Below are positions 43,565 through 53,227 of a stretch of DNA of 64,000 nt, in pieces. Source of the DNA: Alphaproteobacteria bacterium (GTDB lineage: Bacteria; Pseudomonadota; Alphaproteobacteria; Reyranellales; Reyranellaceae); contig VGCH01000006.1 of NCBI GenBank assembly GCA_016870115.1, forward strand, positions 1 to 64,000, given 5' to 3'. Numbering within the stretch: the first letter of the stretch is position 1; every line of letters starts with the position of its first letter. A program made the position numbers and the translations under genes. The notes beneath the pieces are model-generated. The model did no database searches and was not told where the DNA came from. It was given only the letters and a program-made list of their open reading frames with translations.

Positions 43565-44050
43565 TCAGCGGCTCTTCACGACGAGCGTACCCGCAACGAT
43601 GTCGTGCAGGCCGCGCTTCCGGTCGGTGAAGGCGACCATGATGAAGCCGATGCCGAGGATGATCACCGACAGGAACTTCGCGAAGTAGCGGCCGGTGGCA
43701 TTGAGGAAGCTGAGCCGCTGACCCTCACTCGAGACCACGCGCAGGCCCATCGCCATCTTGCCGAGCGTGGCACCGCGCTCCGAGCTTTCCAGCAGGGCGA
43801 AATAGAGCCAGCCGATGAGGAAACCGGGCAGGTTCGCCTTCAGGGAGAACGCTGACGCGTCGTCCATGAAATCGACGCCCATGATCTTGGCGACCACAAC
43901 GCTCACCAGGGTGAGCAGGATCGCATCAATCACATAGGCAACCACGCGGACCCAGAAGCCACCGAACCCGGTGGGCTGCGGTCCGGCGGGGCGCGCTTCC
44001 CAGACGGGCGGCGGCGGTGCGAGCGGACCGGAGGGGGGAACCGAGGCCAT
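43565..44050 (-). CDS. RDD family membrane protein
   Basis: A 161-residue protein with a Pro-rich N terminus and three hydrophobic segments: [36 protein letters not shown] and [17 protein letters not shown]. The RDD signature is seen in R/D of the first segment, [12 protein letters not shown] and the [15 protein letters not shown] ending. Function is unknown; some members transport ions or compatible solutes. It lies between leuC and leuD, with its ribosome site (GGGAG) directly behind the leuC terminator T-run. The start MASVPPSG is chosen. Confidence 0.87.
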   Translation of the reverse strand: MASVPPSGPLAPPPPVWEARPAGPQPTGFGGFWVRVVAYVIDAILLTLVSVVVAKIMGVDFMDDASAFSLKANLPGFLIGWLYFALLESSERGATLGKMAMGLRVVSSEGQRLSFLNATGRYFAKFLSVIILGIGFIMVAFTDRKRGLHDIVAGTLVVKSR

Positions 44051-44060
44051 GGCGATCACT

Positions 44061-44099
44061 CCCAAAAGAAAACGGGCGGTGCCCCAAGGACACCGCCCG
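44061..44099 (-). terminator. Rho-independent terminator after leuC
   Basis: On the minus strand a perfect 9-base stem (CGGGCGGTG / CACCGCCCG, loop of nine bases) is followed by GTTTTCTTTT-type T-rich sequence. It lies 40 bases past the leuC stop and only 11 bases before the RDD start codon, so it can control how much transcription reaches RDD-leuD-leuB. Confidence 0.8.
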
Positions 44100-44139
44100 C
44101 AAACCTTACCCCGCCGGAGCGGGGTGCGTCACCCCCCGA

Positions 44140-45576
44140 CTACTGGAAGTCGCGGACGTCTGCCAGCGTGCCCTGGATGGCGGCGGCGGCGGCCATCGCG
44201 GGGCTCACGAGGTGGGTGCGCCCGCCGCGACCCTGGCGGCCCTCGAAGTTGCGGTTCGAGGTCGAGGCGCAGCGCTGCCCCGGCTCCAACCGGTCGGCGT
44301 TCATGGCGAGGCACATCGAGCACCCCGGCTCGCGCCATTCAAAACCCGCCTCGATGAAGATGCGGTCCAGCCCTTCCTTCTCGGCTTCGGCCTTCACGAG
44401 ACCCGAGCCCGGGACGACCATCGCGGACACCGTCGAGGAGACCTTGCGGCCGCGGGCGATGGCGGCGGCCGCGCGCAGATCCTCGATGCGCCCGTTTGTG
44501 CAGGACCCGATGAACACGCGATCGATCGGCACATCGACGAGCTTGGTGCCCGGCGTGAGGCCCATATAGGCGAGCGAGCGTGCCCAGGCTTCGCGACGGT
44601 TCTCGTCCGGCGCACGGGCCGGATCGGGAATGACGTCGGTGATGGGCAGCGCGTCCTGCGGGCTCGTGCCCCAGGTCACCATCGGCGGAATATCCGAGGC
44701 GAGCAGGTTGAGTTCGGTATCGAACACCGCCCCGCGGTCGGACGGCAGGCGCCGCCAATGGGCCAACGCCATGTCCCAGGCGCCGCCCTGGGGCGAATGC
44801 GGCCGACCCTCGAGATAGTTGAAGGTCGTGTCGTCGGGCGCGATCAGCCCGGCCCGCGCGCCGGCCTCGATCGACATGTTGCAGACCGTCATGCGGCCTT
44901 CCATCGTGAGATCGCGGATCGCGCGGCCGGCATATTCGATCACGTACCCGGTGCCCCCCGCGGTGCCGAGGCGCGCGATGATGGCGAGGATCGTGTCCTT
45001 GGCGGTGACGCCGATCGGCAGCGCGCCGTCGACCGAGACTCTCATGTTCTTCGCCGGCTTCTGCAGCAGCGTCTGGGTGGCGAGCACATGCTCGACCTCC
45101 GAGGTGCCGATGCCGAAGGCGAGCGCGCCGAAGGCGCCGTGGGTCGAGGTGTGGCTGTCGCCGCACACGATCGTCATGCCGGGCAGCGTCATGCCCTGCT
45201 CCGGCCCGATCACGTGCACGATGCCCTGGCGGATGTCGGTCATGCCGAAATAGGGCACCCCGAACTCCACCACGTTGCGCTCCAGCGTCTCGACCTGCAC
45301 GCGCGACTCCTCGTCGGCGATGCCGGCGGCGCGGTCGAGGGTCGGCACGTTGTGGTCAGCGACCGCGATAGTGGCGTCCGGTCGGCGCACCCGCCGTCCG
45401 GCGGTGCGCAAACCCTCGAAGGCCTGCGGGCTCGTCACCTCGTGCACGAGGTGCTTGTCGATGTAGAGCACGCAGGTGCCGTCGTCCTGGCGATGCACCA
45501 CGTGCCCGTCCCAGATCTTCTGGAACAGGGTACGCGGCGGCGGCGGCGGCGGCGGAGCCTTCTTGCGGAACGCCAT
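44140..45576 (-). CDS. leuC: 3-isopropylmalate dehydratase large subunit
   Basis: A 478-residue aconitase-family subunit carrying a 4Fe-4S cluster. Cluster cysteines are Cys359 (GSCTNG), Cys419 and Cys422 (GCSMC), with the normal 60/3 spacing. [18 protein letters not shown] and [31 protein letters not shown] are characteristic. The N terminus has an added MAFRKKA plus seven prolines before the usual [13 protein letters not shown] start, encoded by seven CCG codons. It follows rplS by 11 bases and ends the ribosomal/SRP transcript at a strong terminator. Confidence 0.96.
   Translation of the reverse strand: MAFRKKAPPPPPPPRTLFQKIWDGHVVHRQDDGTCVLYIDKHLVHEVTSPQAFEGLRTAGRRVRRPDATIAVADHNVPTLDRAAGIADEESRVQVETLERNVVEFGVPYFGMTDIRQGIVHVIGPEQGMTLPGMTIVCGDSHTSTHGAFGALAFGIGTSEVEHVLATQTLLQKPAKNMRVSVDGALPIGVTAKDTILAIIARLGTAGGTGYVIEYAGRAIRDLTMEGRMTVCNMSIEAGARAGLIAPDDTTFNYLEGRPHSPQGGAWDMALAHWRRLPSDRGAVFDTELNLLASDIPPMVTWGTSPQDALPITDVIPDPARAPDENRREAWARSLAYMGLTPGTKLVDVPIDRVFIGSCTNGRIEDLRAAAAIARGRKVSSTVSAMVVPGSGLVKAEAEKEGLDRIFIEAGFEWREPGCSMCLAMNADRLEPGQRCASTSNRNFEGRQGRGGRTHLVSPAMAAAAAIQGTLADVRDFQ
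45535..45555 (-). repeat. Seven-copy CCG trinucleotide repeat in the leuC 5' end
   Basis: Seven perfect CCG codons (CGG on the plus strand) encode seven consecutive prolines in the N-terminal extension of LeuC. Such a tract can slow ribosomes and can change length by slippage in whole codons. Confidence 0.85.
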
Positions 45577-45587
45577 GGCGCGGCTCC

Positions 45588-46073
45588 TTACTTCTTGCCG
45601 CCGCCCTTGGCGGCGCGCACGGAGCCCTCGCCCTTGGGCTTTTCCTTCTTGATGCGCTCGCGGCGCGGCCGCTTGGCCTGCTCCTCCGCCTGCTCGACCA
45701 ACAGCTGGCGCTGCGCCTCGACGTCCTCGGCGATGCGGCTCGCCTTGCCGCGCAGGTCGCGCAGGTAATAGAGCTTAGCGCGGCGGACGGTGCCCTTGCG
45801 CACCACCTCGATCTCCCAGATCGACGGGCTGTAGAGCGGGAACACGCGCTCAACACCCTCGCCGAAGCTGATCTTGCGCACCGTGAAGGCGGAGTTCACG
45901 CCGGCGTTGCGGCGGCCGATGCAGACGCCCTCATAGACCTGAATGCGCTCGCGGTTGCCTTCCTGCACCTTGACGTGGACCTTGAGCGTGTCACCCGCCT
46001 CGAAGCGGGGCACCGGCCGTTCGGCCACGACCTTGGCCATCGTCTCCTGGCCGAGCGTGTCGAGAATGTTCAT
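45588..46073 (-). CDS. rplS: 50S ribosomal protein L19
   Basis: A 161-residue L19 at the 30S-50S interface. The core ([35 protein letters not shown] and [40 protein letters not shown]) is standard. A tail of about 40 residues, rich in Lys, Arg and Glu, extends beyond the usual end, as often seen in alphaproteobacteria. It lies between trmD and leuC in the ffh-rpsP-rimM-trmD-rplS-leuC unit. Confidence 0.97.
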   Translation of the reverse strand: MNILDTLGQETMAKVVAERPVPRFEAGDTLKVHVKVQEGNRERIQVYEGVCIGRRNAGVNSAFTVRKISFGEGVERVFPLYSPSIWEIEVVRKGTVRRAKLYYLRDLRGKASRIAEDVEAQRQLLVEQAEEQAKRPRRERIKKEKPKGEGSVRAAKGGGKK

Positions 46074-46097
46074 GTCAGTCCTTCCTTTCGTCCGATC

Positions 46098-46814
46098 TCA
46101 TCGTTTGCCTGTTTCGGTTCCGGCGAAGCGGGCCCAGAGGTCCGCCCGTCGCAACCGGGTAATCTCGCGCCGTCGTTCCGCCCGCCATGCCGCCACCTTC
46201 GCGTGGTGGCCCGACAACAGGACCTCCGGCACCGGCCGGTCGATCCCGTCGGGACCCCGCCAGATGGCGGGGCGGGTGTAGTGCGGATACTCCAGCAATC
46301 CGTCCTCGAAACTCTCCTCTCCGGCCGACGCCGCGTCGCCCATGGTTCCGGGCAACAACCGCACGCAGGCATCCATCACCGCCAAGGCCGCGACCTCGCC
46401 GCCCGAAAGCACGAAGTCACCGACCGAAACCTCCTCCAGCGCATGCGCCTCGACGACCCGCTCGTCGATGCCCTCGTAGCGCCCGCACACCAGGACCGCG
46501 CCCGGCCCCGCGACCAGCTCCCGCGCCCGGACCTGGTCGAATGGCCGGCCCCGCGGCGACATCAGAAGCAACGGCACGCCCGGCCGGGCCACCGTCGCGA
46601 TCGCCGCCGAGAGCACGTCCGGCTTCAGCACCAGACCCGCCCCGCCGCCGAATGGCGCATCATCGACCGTACCGTGCCGGTCGGTCGCGAAGCGCCTGAT
46701 ATCGACCGCATCGAGCGACCATGTCCCGTCGCGGAGCGCCTTGCCTGCAAGGCTCAGCCCCAACGGTCCCGGGAACATCTCCGGGAACAGGGTAAGGACG
46801 CTCGCCTGCCACAC
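46098..46814 (-). CDS. trmD: tRNA (guanine37-N1)-methyltransferase
   Basis: A 238-residue SPOUT methyltransferase that makes m1G37 in tRNA. The N terminus [33 protein letters not shown], the knot segment [11 protein letters not shown] and the [20 protein letters not shown] signature are all present. It follows rimM by nine bases and precedes rplS by 24. Confidence 0.97.
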   Translation of the reverse strand: MWQASVLTLFPEMFPGPLGLSLAGKALRDGTWSLDAVDIRRFATDRHGTVDDAPFGGGAGLVLKPDVLSAAIATVARPGVPLLLMSPRGRPFDQVRARELVAGPGAVLVCGRYEGIDERVVEAHALEEVSVGDFVLSGGEVAALAVMDACVRLLPGTMGDAASAGEESFEDGLLEYPHYTRPAIWRGPDGIDRPVPEVLLSGHHAKVAAWRAERRREITRLRRADLWARFAGTETGKR

Positions 46815-46823
46815 GTTCCGGTC

Positions 46824-47354
46824 TCACGCCTCCTTCGTCGGGTCGCCCCCCGGCAGCAGGCCGGAAGGCGGTTCCACCGTAACCTCGCCGCGTTCCAGAT
46901 CGATCTCCGGCACGCAGGCGTCCGTGAAGGGAAGCATCGCTGCGGGGCCATCCCCGCCCGACACTTCCATCGTCTTGCCGGCGCCGAAATCGTGAAACGC
47001 CACGACCCGGCCCCAATCCCTGCCATCCCGACCGACCGCGCGCAGCCCGATCAGGTCGGCCTCGTACCACTCACCCTCCGCCGCCGCCGGCAGCGCCGAC
47101 CGCTCGACGTAGAGCTTGATGCCCCGCAGCGCCTCGACGGCGGTGCGGTCCTCGATGCCGGCGACCCGCGCCAGCACCATGTCGCCCTTGGCCGACAGCG
47201 CCTCGACCGTGAAGCGCCGGCCGTTCGCCTCGTCGCCGAGCGGGCCATAGGCGCCGATGTCCAGCGGCCGCGCCGCGTAGCTCTTGATGCGAACCAGGCC
47301 TCGCACGCCGTGCGGGGCGCCGATCACACCGAGCAGGACGCGCGGCCCGGCCAT
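46824..47354 (-). CDS. rimM: 16S rRNA processing protein RimM
   Basis: A 176-residue assembly factor of the 30S subunit that binds ribosomal protein S19. The N-terminal LLGVIGAPHGVRGLVRIKSY and the PRC-barrel part EWYEADLIGLRAV, GRVVAFHDFGAGKTMEV and LLPFTDACVPEIDLERG are typical. Its ATG overlaps the rpsP stop (TGATG). A longer in-frame start would cover rpsP and is rejected. Confidence 0.95.
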   Translation of the reverse strand: MAGPRVLLGVIGAPHGVRGLVRIKSYAARPLDIGAYGPLGDEANGRRFTVEALSAKGDMVLARVAGIEDRTAVEALRGIKLYVERSALPAAAEGEWYEADLIGLRAVGRDGRDWGRVVAFHDFGAGKTMEVSGGDGPAAMLPFTDACVPEIDLERGEVTVEPPSGLLPGGDPTKEA

Positions 47355-47719
47355 CAGGCCTGCGCCGCCTCCGATCCCGCCTCGCCGGCCGCCGCCGCGG
47401 CGGCTTTGGCGCGCTCCTGCGCCTTGGCGCGGGGCTGCGGTTTCTTGGTCTGGTCGCGGCGGGCGCGGGGCGCCATCAGCTCGGCCGCCGCCAGGAAGCG
47501 CGCGACGCGGTCCGACGGCTGGGCGCCGACCTTCAGCCAATGGGCGATGCGCTCCTTGTCGAGCTTCACGCGCTCGGCGTGCTCGCGCGGCAACAGCGGA
47601 TTGTAGGTTCCCAGCTTCTCGATGAAGCGGCCGTCGCGCGGGCTGCGCGAGTCGGCGACCACGATGTGGAAGAACGGCCGCTTCTTGGCGCCGTGCCGGG
47701 TCATGCGGATGGCAAGCAT
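47354..47719 (-). CDS. rpsP: 30S ribosomal protein S16
   Basis: A 121-residue S16. The N-terminal half ([25 protein letters not shown] split over residues 1-25, then [15 protein letters not shown]) is the conserved core. From about residue 82 there is an Arg/Lys/Ala-rich tail, common in alphaproteobacteria. It follows ffh by 40 bases and overlaps rimM by one base. Confidence 0.97.
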   Translation of the reverse strand: MLAIRMTRHGAKKRPFFHIVVADSRSPRDGRFIEKLGTYNPLLPREHAERVKLDKERIAHWLKVGAQPSDRVARFLAAAELMAPRARRDQTKKPQPRAKAQERAKAAAAAAGEAGSEAAQA

Positions 47720-47759
47720 TCTGTTCCAGTCTCCTCGTTTCGTCGTTTCGTCGTCGTCT

Positions 47760-49163
47760 TCAGCGCGGAAAACCCGGCGGCGGCATCATGCCCCCCAGGC
47801 TCCGCATGAATCCCTTCTCACCGAGCTTGTTCACGCGCTTCATCATCTTCAGCATCTCGGCGTGCTGCTTCAGCAGCTTGTTGACTTCCTGCACCTGCAC
47901 GCCCGAGCCGGCCGCGATACGCTTCTTGCGCGAGGCGTGGATCACATCGGGGTTGCGTCGCTCGCGCGGCGTCATCGACAGGATCACCGCTTCCTGCCGG
48001 CGCAGCTGCTTCTCGTCGACCTTGGCCTTGGACATCGCGGCCTTCGCCTGCACGGCGCCGGGCAGCATGCCCATCAGACCCTGCAAGCCACCCATCTTGC
48101 GGAGCTGCCGCAGCTGGCCCAGCAGATCGTCCATGTCGAACTGGCCCTTGCGGACCTTGGCCGCCAGCTTTTCGGCGTCTTCCTTCTCGATCGTTTCGGC
48201 GGCGCGCTCGACCAGCGAGACGATGTCGCCCATGCCGAGAATGCGGCCGGCGATGCGGTCGGGATGGAACGGCTCCAGCGCGTCGAACTTCTCGCCCGTG
48301 CCGATCAGCTTGACCGGGCGCCCGGTGACCGCGCGCATGGAGAGCGCCGCGCCACCGCGCGCATCGCCATCGACGCGCGTCAGCACGATCCCGGTGACGG
48401 CCAGCCGCTCGTTGAAGGCCTTGGCGACATTGACCGCGTCCTGGCCCGTCATGGCGTCGGCGACCAGAAGCGTCTCGCGCGGGCGGGTGGCCTCGGAGAT
48501 GGCGGCCACCTCGGCCATCAGCTCCTCGTCGATGGCAAGGCGGCCCGCGGTGTCGAGGATCACCACGTCGAAGCCCTCGCGCTGGGCTGTGTCGACCGCG
48601 CGTCGCGCGATGGCGAGTGGCATTTCCAGTGGCACGATGGGCAGCGTCGCGACACCCGTCTGCTCGCCCAGAACCTTGAGCTGCTGCTGCGCGGCCGGCC
48701 GGCGCGTGTCGAGCGAGGCCATCATGACCTTGCGCTTCTGGGTGAAGGCACCGCTCGCGACATCTGCGGCCATGCCCTGCGCGCCCTGGCTGAGGCGCCA
48801 GGCGATCTTGGCCGAGCTCGTGGTCTTGCCCGAGCCTTGCAGGCCCACCATCATGATGACGACCGGCGGCACGGCATTGAGATCGAGATCCACGGCGCTG
48901 CCGCCCAGCATCTGGACCAGGTGGTCGTTCACGATCTTCACGACCATCTGGCCGGGCGTGACCGAACGGATCACGTCGGCGCCGATCGCCTTCGGCCGAA
49001 CCTCGTCGATGAACTGGCGCACCACGGGAAGCGCCACGTCGGCCTCGAGCAGGGCCGTGCGCACCTCGCGCAACGCGGCGTCGACATCGGCCTCGCCGAG
49101 CGCTCCGCGCCCGCGCAGCCGGTCGAACACATCGCCCAGACGTTTGCTCAGACCTTCGAACAT
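47760..49163 (-). CDS. ffh: Signal recognition particle protein Ffh (SRP54)
   Basis: A 467-residue GTPase that binds signal peptides and SRP RNA and delivers ribosomes to FtsY. The N domain spans about 1-90. G1 GLQGSGKTT lies at 107-115, DTRRPAA and DTAGRL follow, and the guanine-specificity TGEKFD motif is present. The Met-rich M domain from about 300 contains the SRP RNA-binding [14 protein letters not shown] region and ends [11 protein letters not shown]. It heads the ribosomal operon behind a clear promoter. Its receptor gene ftsY lies 4 kb to the right. Confidence 0.97.
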   Translation of the reverse strand: MFEGLSKRLGDVFDRLRGRGALGEADVDAALREVRTALLEADVALPVVRQFIDEVRPKAIGADVIRSVTPGQMVVKIVNDHLVQMLGGSAVDLDLNAVPPVVIMMVGLQGSGKTTSSAKIAWRLSQGAQGMAADVASGAFTQKRKVMMASLDTRRPAAQQQLKVLGEQTGVATLPIVPLEMPLAIARRAVDTAQREGFDVVILDTAGRLAIDEELMAEVAAISEATRPRETLLVADAMTGQDAVNVAKAFNERLAVTGIVLTRVDGDARGGAALSMRAVTGRPVKLIGTGEKFDALEPFHPDRIAGRILGMGDIVSLVERAAETIEKEDAEKLAAKVRKGQFDMDDLLGQLRQLRKMGGLQGLMGMLPGAVQAKAAMSKAKVDEKQLRRQEAVILSMTPRERRNPDVIHASRKKRIAAGSGVQVQEVNKLLKQHAEMLKMMKRVNKLGEKGFMRSLGGMMPPPGFPR

Positions 49164-49274
49164 CGTGCTCCCGTTTGCCCAAAGACCTGTCGCGCCGATG
49201 CGCGAACCTTCGCGGATCAGCGGAGCTCCCCACGGGGGAACCTGTAGGACCGGCCCTTAAGCTGGACGGCCGGG

Positions 49275-49303
49275 GGTATACTGTGCGCCGCAGCCCGAGT
49301 CAA
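49275..49303 (-). promoter_or_regulatory. Sigma-70-type promoter for ffh and the ribosomal operon
   Basis: On the minus strand TTGACT is followed by 17 bases and TATACC. The predicted start near 49268 gives a leader of about 105 bases before the ffh ATG. Within that leader CCCC-acg-GGGG-like sequence near 49229-49240 can form a small hairpin. The -35 end lies only a few bases before the CPBP protease start on the other strand. Confidence 0.6.
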
Positions 49304-49307
49304 AGTT

Positions 49308-49967
49308 TTGAGCCCGACAGACAACCCTTTGGAAAACAACGAAAAACCGCGGATCCGCGGCTGGCAAGTGCTGGTGTTTGCGGCACTCCTGCCGGCCTTG
49401 GGGTTGCCGGTTCTGCTTTTGTTTCGACCGGCGAGCGCGATCGCCACCCTCACGGCGGTGTTCGTGGTCATGGCGGTCGCCTTCTTGGCGGCCGTCCTTC
49501 CAAGCGGGCGCGCCGTCTGGGGCTTGCTGGGCATTCGCGCGGCAGGCTGGCGGTGGTACGTCCTCGGCACGCTTGCCGTACTGGCCTGTTCGCTTGCCGC
49601 GACGACCCTGGTGGGTGCGCAGCCTCAGGGCATGCGCGATCTCGGTCGCACGCTGCGTGCCGACGGGGCGCTCCTGCCCGCCCTGCTGGCGCTCGCGTTG
49701 CTTGCGCCCGCGGTCGAGGAGCTGGTGTTTCGCGGCCTGCTGTTCGGCTGGCTTGAGGGCCGCTGGGGCGGGCGCGTCGCGTTGGTGACAAGCACGCTCG
49801 TCTTTGCCGCGGCGCATCTTGAGCCGATGCACGTGGCGATGATCCTGCCCCTGGGTTTCGTGCTCGGCTGGATGCGGCTGCGGTCGGGCTCGCTGCTGCC
49901 GCCCCTGATCGCCCATGTCGCCAACAACGCGATCGCGGTCAGCGCCCTCTACTTCGGCCTCGGCTGA
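49308..49967 (+). CDS. CPBP-family intramembrane glutamic endopeptidase-like protein
   Basis: A 219-residue membrane protein with about six helices. The CPBP/Abi motifs are all present: EELVFR at 137-142, FAAAH ending at His170, and HVANN around 203-207. These form the presumed intramembrane active site (Rce1/CAAX type). No ATG is near the N terminus; a TTG at 49308, or another at 49329, must start it, and no strong ribosome site is visible. The physiological role is unknown. Confidence 0.85.
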   Translation: MSPTDNPLENNEKPRIRGWQVLVFAALLPALGLPVLLLFRPASAIATLTAVFVVMAVAFLAAVLPSGRAVWGLLGIRAAGWRWYVLGTLAVLACSLAATTLVGAQPQGMRDLGRTLRADGALLPALLALALLAPAVEELVFRGLLFGWLEGRWGGRVALVTSTLVFAAAHLEPMHVAMILPLGFVLGWMRLRSGSLLPPLIAHVANNAIAVSALYFGLG

Positions 49968-49974
49968 GGTCGCG

Positions 49975-50808
49975 TCAGGTCGCGTCGTTCAGCGCCCAGT
50001 CGTAGTAGTCGCCCGCGATCCGACGCGCTTCGCGGAGCGCTTGCGCAAGCTCAGGCTCCGCGAAGCGCGCGATGTGGTCGAGGACGGCGCGGTCGTCGGT
50101 GCCGAAGTCGCTGCGGAACCACTTGTAGATGCTGGAAACGAAGATATCGCCGCCGCGCCGGCGGACGCCATGCTGACCATTCACGAAGGCCCGAGCCGCT
50201 TCGTCCATCAAGGCGCCGGTGTTTGCCGCCGTGAACGCCACCGAGCGCAACGGCGGGCAGCCGAGCGACGCGCAATTCACCGCATAGTGGATCCGCGGGT
50301 CACGCCAGATCGGTCGCAGGATGCGATGCTCGACATCGTTCAGCGACACCGCCTCGCCCTCGATCCGGACCAGCTTGGCGTCCCACGGACCGCCCGCGAA
50401 CGTCGCGGCCAAACTGCCGCCCAGCGAGATGTCGCGTATCGACTTCACGGGATAGCGGTCGACGACGACCTGCACGGTCAGCGCGTTGTAGAGATTGATC
50501 CAGTAAGCGAGCTGCTCCGCGCGTGAGAGAGCGGACACCGGCACCGCCTGCAGCATCGACATGTACGTCGCGAGCGCCGCGCGATCGGCTGGCGCGATGG
50601 CCCCGTAGGGCAGACGCACCACCCGGTCCGCGCCCGGACGGGCGTAGATGCCGAGGAACCGTGTCCACGCCGCGTGATCCACCGTCGTGGTGGCGCCGGC
50701 ATCGTGGCGCGTCCAGCGCGACCAGAGATCGGCGGCGCGCTGCGCCCAAGCCGCGCTCGGCAGCAAGGCGGCGAGGGGTCCTGCGATCAGGAGGCGGCGC
50801 GCGATCAT
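49975..50808 (-). CDS. DUF547 domain exported protein
   Basis: A 277-residue protein with a signal peptide (MIARRLLIAGPLAALLPSAAWA). The DUF547 pattern includes EQLAYWINLYNALTVQVVVDRYPVKSI, the VSLNDVEHRILRPIW segment, IHYAVNCASLGCPPLR and the C-terminal SSIYKWFRSDFG. The conserved His/Asn/Cys residues suggest an enzymatic site, but no activity is known to me. The gene follows the DsbA-fold isomerase gene by two bases on the same strand. Confidence 0.88.
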   Translation of the reverse strand: MIARRLLIAGPLAALLPSAAWAQRAADLWSRWTRHDAGATTTVDHAAWTRFLGIYARPGADRVVRLPYGAIAPADRAALATYMSMLQAVPVSALSRAEQLAYWINLYNALTVQVVVDRYPVKSIRDISLGGSLAATFAGGPWDAKLVRIEGEAVSLNDVEHRILRPIWRDPRIHYAVNCASLGCPPLRSVAFTAANTGALMDEAARAFVNGQHGVRRRGGDIFVSSIYKWFRSDFGTDDRAVLDHIARFAEPELAQALREARRIAGDYYDWALNDAT

Positions 50809-50810
50809 GT

Positions 50811-51413
50811 TCAGGCGCCCAGTTTCGCTTCGACGAAGTCCAGTCGGTCCTGGCCCCAGAAGATCTCGCCATCGATCACGTAGCTCGGCGCGCCAAACAC
50901 CCCCTGCGAGATCGCATGCTGGGTATAGGCCGCGCGCTTGGTGGCGATCGCTGGATCGACACTCGCGGTCAGCACCGCCTGGGGGTCGAGTCCGAGACCC
51001 GACATCAGGGTTTTCAGAACCTCGACATCGCCGGTGTTGCGCTCCTCGGCCCAGAGCGCCGTCAGCACGGCGTGGACGAACTTGATCGCATCGGCCATGC
51101 GCCCACTCTCACGAAGCGCGATCACGCAGTGTGCGGCGGTCGACTCATCGGCCGGGAAGTAGCGTGGCTGCAGGGTGAGTTCGAGGCCCAGCCGGTCGCG
51201 CCAGCGCTTGAGCTCCATCATGCGGTAGGCTTGGCGTTGCGGCGCGCGCTTCGGTAGCGGCAGGCCGCCGGAAACGGCGAATACCGAGCCGAAATCGACC
51301 GGCCAGATCGTGACGCTCGCGCCAGCCTTGGCGACCATGGCATCGAAGCGCCGCGACCCGAGATAGGTCCACGGCGAATTCAGCGAGACGTAGTAGTCGA
51401 CGTGCTTGGCCAT
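50811..51413 (-). CDS. 2-hydroxychromene-2-carboxylate isomerase/DsbA-family protein
   Basis: A 200-residue thioredoxin-fold protein of the kappa-GST/HCCA isomerase group. The opening VDYYVSLNSPWTYLG contains the Ser/Thr-type site that replaces the DsbA cysteines, and NTGDVEVL plus the cis-Pro segment VFGAPSYVIDGEIFWGQDRLDFVE close the fold. Members isomerise naphthalene-pathway intermediates with glutathione, but most chromosomal copies have unknown substrates. It is first of a two-gene unit with the DUF547 gene. Confidence 0.9.
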   Translation of the reverse strand: MAKHVDYYVSLNSPWTYLGSRRFDAMVAKAGASVTIWPVDFGSVFAVSGGLPLPKRAPQRQAYRMMELKRWRDRLGLELTLQPRYFPADESTAAHCVIALRESGRMADAIKFVHAVLTALWAEERNTGDVEVLKTLMSGLGLDPQAVLTASVDPAIATKRAAYTQHAISQGVFGAPSYVIDGEIFWGQDRLDFVEAKLGA

Positions 51414-51484
51414 GATGCCCTCTAGGGCAGACTGTGGCGCAGTCGGGGGGCGACAGCAAAGGCTTGTTGCGCCATGGTCGCGCC

Positions 51485-52369
51485 ATGACCGGCGGGCCGA
51501 TCGCTCTCACCGGCGGCGACGCCGCTTACTTCGACCTGATGCGCGATTGCATCGGCTCGCTGCGGGCCACGCGCGAAGGCGCGGCGCTGGCGCTGGGCGT
51601 GCTGGATTGCGGCCTGACGGACACGCAGCGCGACTGGTGTCGCGCGCGCGGCGCGACGCTCGTCGAGCCGGACTGGGACTTCGACTTTCCCGGGCGTGCG
51701 GCGCTCGCTGGTGGCTATCGGGCGCTTACGGCACGTCCGTTCTTGCCGCGCTATTTTCCCGGCCACGATCTCTATCTCTGGATCGACGCCGACTGCTGGG
51801 TCCAGCGCGGCGAGGCGATCGATCTGTTCCTGCGGGCCGCGCGCGCCGGCAAGCTCGCCGTGGCGCCCGAGATCGACCGCGCCTTCCGGCACTACCGGCA
51901 CGCCTGGGGTGAGTTCGCGGCGGTGTGCGGCCGCGCCTACGAGGCGGCCTTCGGCAGCGACACGGCGCAGCGGCTGGTTCGCTACCCCATGATCAACGCC
52001 GGGGTGTTCGCCTTGCGAGCGGATGCGTCGCACTGGACCGCCTGGGCGCGGCTGTATGGCGAGGCGCTGCAGCGTTCGACCGACCTCACGGATCAGCTGG
52101 CGCTCAATGTGATGGTCTACGATGGCGGGTTGCCGCACGAACCTCTGCCCAGCCGGTGCAACTGGCCGGTTCATCATGCGCTGCCGGCCTGGGACGAACC
52201 GCGGGGCCTCTTTGTCGAGCCGTCGCTGCCGCATGATCCGATCGGCATCCTGCACCTCACCATCTACACCAAAGGGCTCGCTGCCCTGGATGTGCGCGAG
52301 ATCGGCGGCCCGCACGATGGCCAGGTGCGTCCCCGATCGTTGCGCTGGCCGGCCCGCGAGGCCATATAG
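51485..52369 (+). CDS. Glycosyltransferase-like protein (GT-A fold suggested)
   Basis: A 294-residue protein with a DxD-type motif DAD at 101-103 (YLWIDADCWVQ), followed later by PMINAGVFALRAD and a DQLALNVMVY region. This order resembles family 8-type glycosyltransferases, although the N-terminal part is divergent. The donor and acceptor are unknown. The ATG at 51485 is chosen; a GTG/ATG-type start 17 codons upstream is weaker. dapF begins six bases after its stop, so it is probably first in the dapF-ftsY transcript. Confidence 0.7.
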   Translation: MTGGPIALTGGDAAYFDLMRDCIGSLRATREGAALALGVLDCGLTDTQRDWCRARGATLVEPDWDFDFPGRAALAGGYRALTARPFLPRYFPGHDLYLWIDADCWVQRGEAIDLFLRAARAGKLAVAPEIDRAFRHYRHAWGEFAAVCGRAYEAAFGSDTAQRLVRYPMINAGVFALRADASHWTAWARLYGEALQRSTDLTDQLALNVMVYDGGLPHEPLPSRCNWPVHHALPAWDEPRGLFVEPSLPHDPIGILHLTIYTKGLAALDVREIGGPHDGQVRPRSLRWPAREAI

Positions 52370-52375
52370 CGCGCC

Positions 52376-53227
52376 ATGGCGGGGCTTCCCTTCCTCAAGA
52401 TGCATGGACTCGGCAACGACTTTGTCGTGCTGGATGCCCGCGCACGACCGCTCGACCTCGCGCCTGATGTTCGGCGCATCATCGCCGATCGGCATCGCGG
52501 CGTGGGATGCGACCAGCTGATCGTGCTGGAACCGCCGGTGGACCGTGCGGCCGACGTCTTCATGCGAATCTACAATCCCGATGGCGGCGAGGCCCAGGCT
52601 TGTGGCAACGCCACGCGCTGCGTGGCGTCGTTGGTGATGGCCGAACGCGCGACATCCGCGGTCACGGTCCAGACTGTGGTGGGGCTTCTCGAGTCGGAGA
52701 AAGTTGGCCTCGGCGGCAACGGCTTGCCGGTGATCTCGGTCGACATGGGACCCGCGCGTCTCGACTGGCGCGAGATTCCGGTGCGCGAGGCCTGCGACAC
52801 CAACCACCTGCCGGTGTCGATCGGGCCGCTGTCGGACCCGGTCGGTACCGGCATGGGAAATCCGCACGCGACTTTCTTCGTGCAGGACGCGATGGCGATA
52901 CCGGTCGAGACACTCGGTCCGCAGCTCGAACGCCATGCGTTCTTCCCGGAGGGCGCGAACATCGGAATTGCGAGTGTTGAGGGCAGGGACCGCCTGCGCC
53001 TGCGTATGTGGGAGCGCGGCGCCGGTGTGACGCTCGCCTGCGGTTCAGGCGCCTGTGCCGCCGGGGTCGCCGCGTTCCGGCGGGGACTGACCGGACGGCG
53101 CGTGACCCTCGCCATGGACGGTGGCGCGCTCGAGATCGAGTGGATGCTCGACGGCCATGTCGCGATGACCGGCGGTGTCTCGCACGCCTTTCGCGGTGAA
53201 CTCGATCCCGCACTGGCCGGCCCGTGA
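52376..53227 (+). CDS. dapF: Diaminopimelate epimerase
   Basis: A 283-residue epimerase that converts LL- to meso-diaminopimelate for lysine and peptidoglycan. The two catalytic cysteines are Cys76 (QACGNATRC) and Cys222 (LACGSGACA). KMHGLGNDFVVLDAR, GCDQLIV, GMGNPHATFFV and the RMWERGAG motif are standard. Its stop overlaps the ftsY GTG start (GTGA). The methylthiotransferase gene often found between dapF and ftsY is absent. Confidence 0.96.
   Translation: MAGLPFLKMHGLGNDFVVLDARARPLDLAPDVRRIIADRHRGVGCDQLIVLEPPVDRAADVFMRIYNPDGGEAQACGNATRCVASLVMAERATSAVTVQTVVGLLESEKVGLGGNGLPVISVDMGPARLDWREIPVREACDTNHLPVSIGPLSDPVGTGMGNPHATFFVQDAMAIPVETLGPQLERHAFFPEGANIGIASVEGRDRLRLRMWERGAGVTLACGSGACAAGVAAFRRGLTGRRVTLAMDGGALEIEWMLDGHVAMTGGVSHAFRGELDPALAGP

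Noticed and set aside
49164-49260. Possible SRP RNA gene next to ffh
   Set aside because: The leader can form a small hairpin, but the conserved SRP RNA tetraloop region (GGUCAGG...GGAAGG...AGCAGCC type) is absent.
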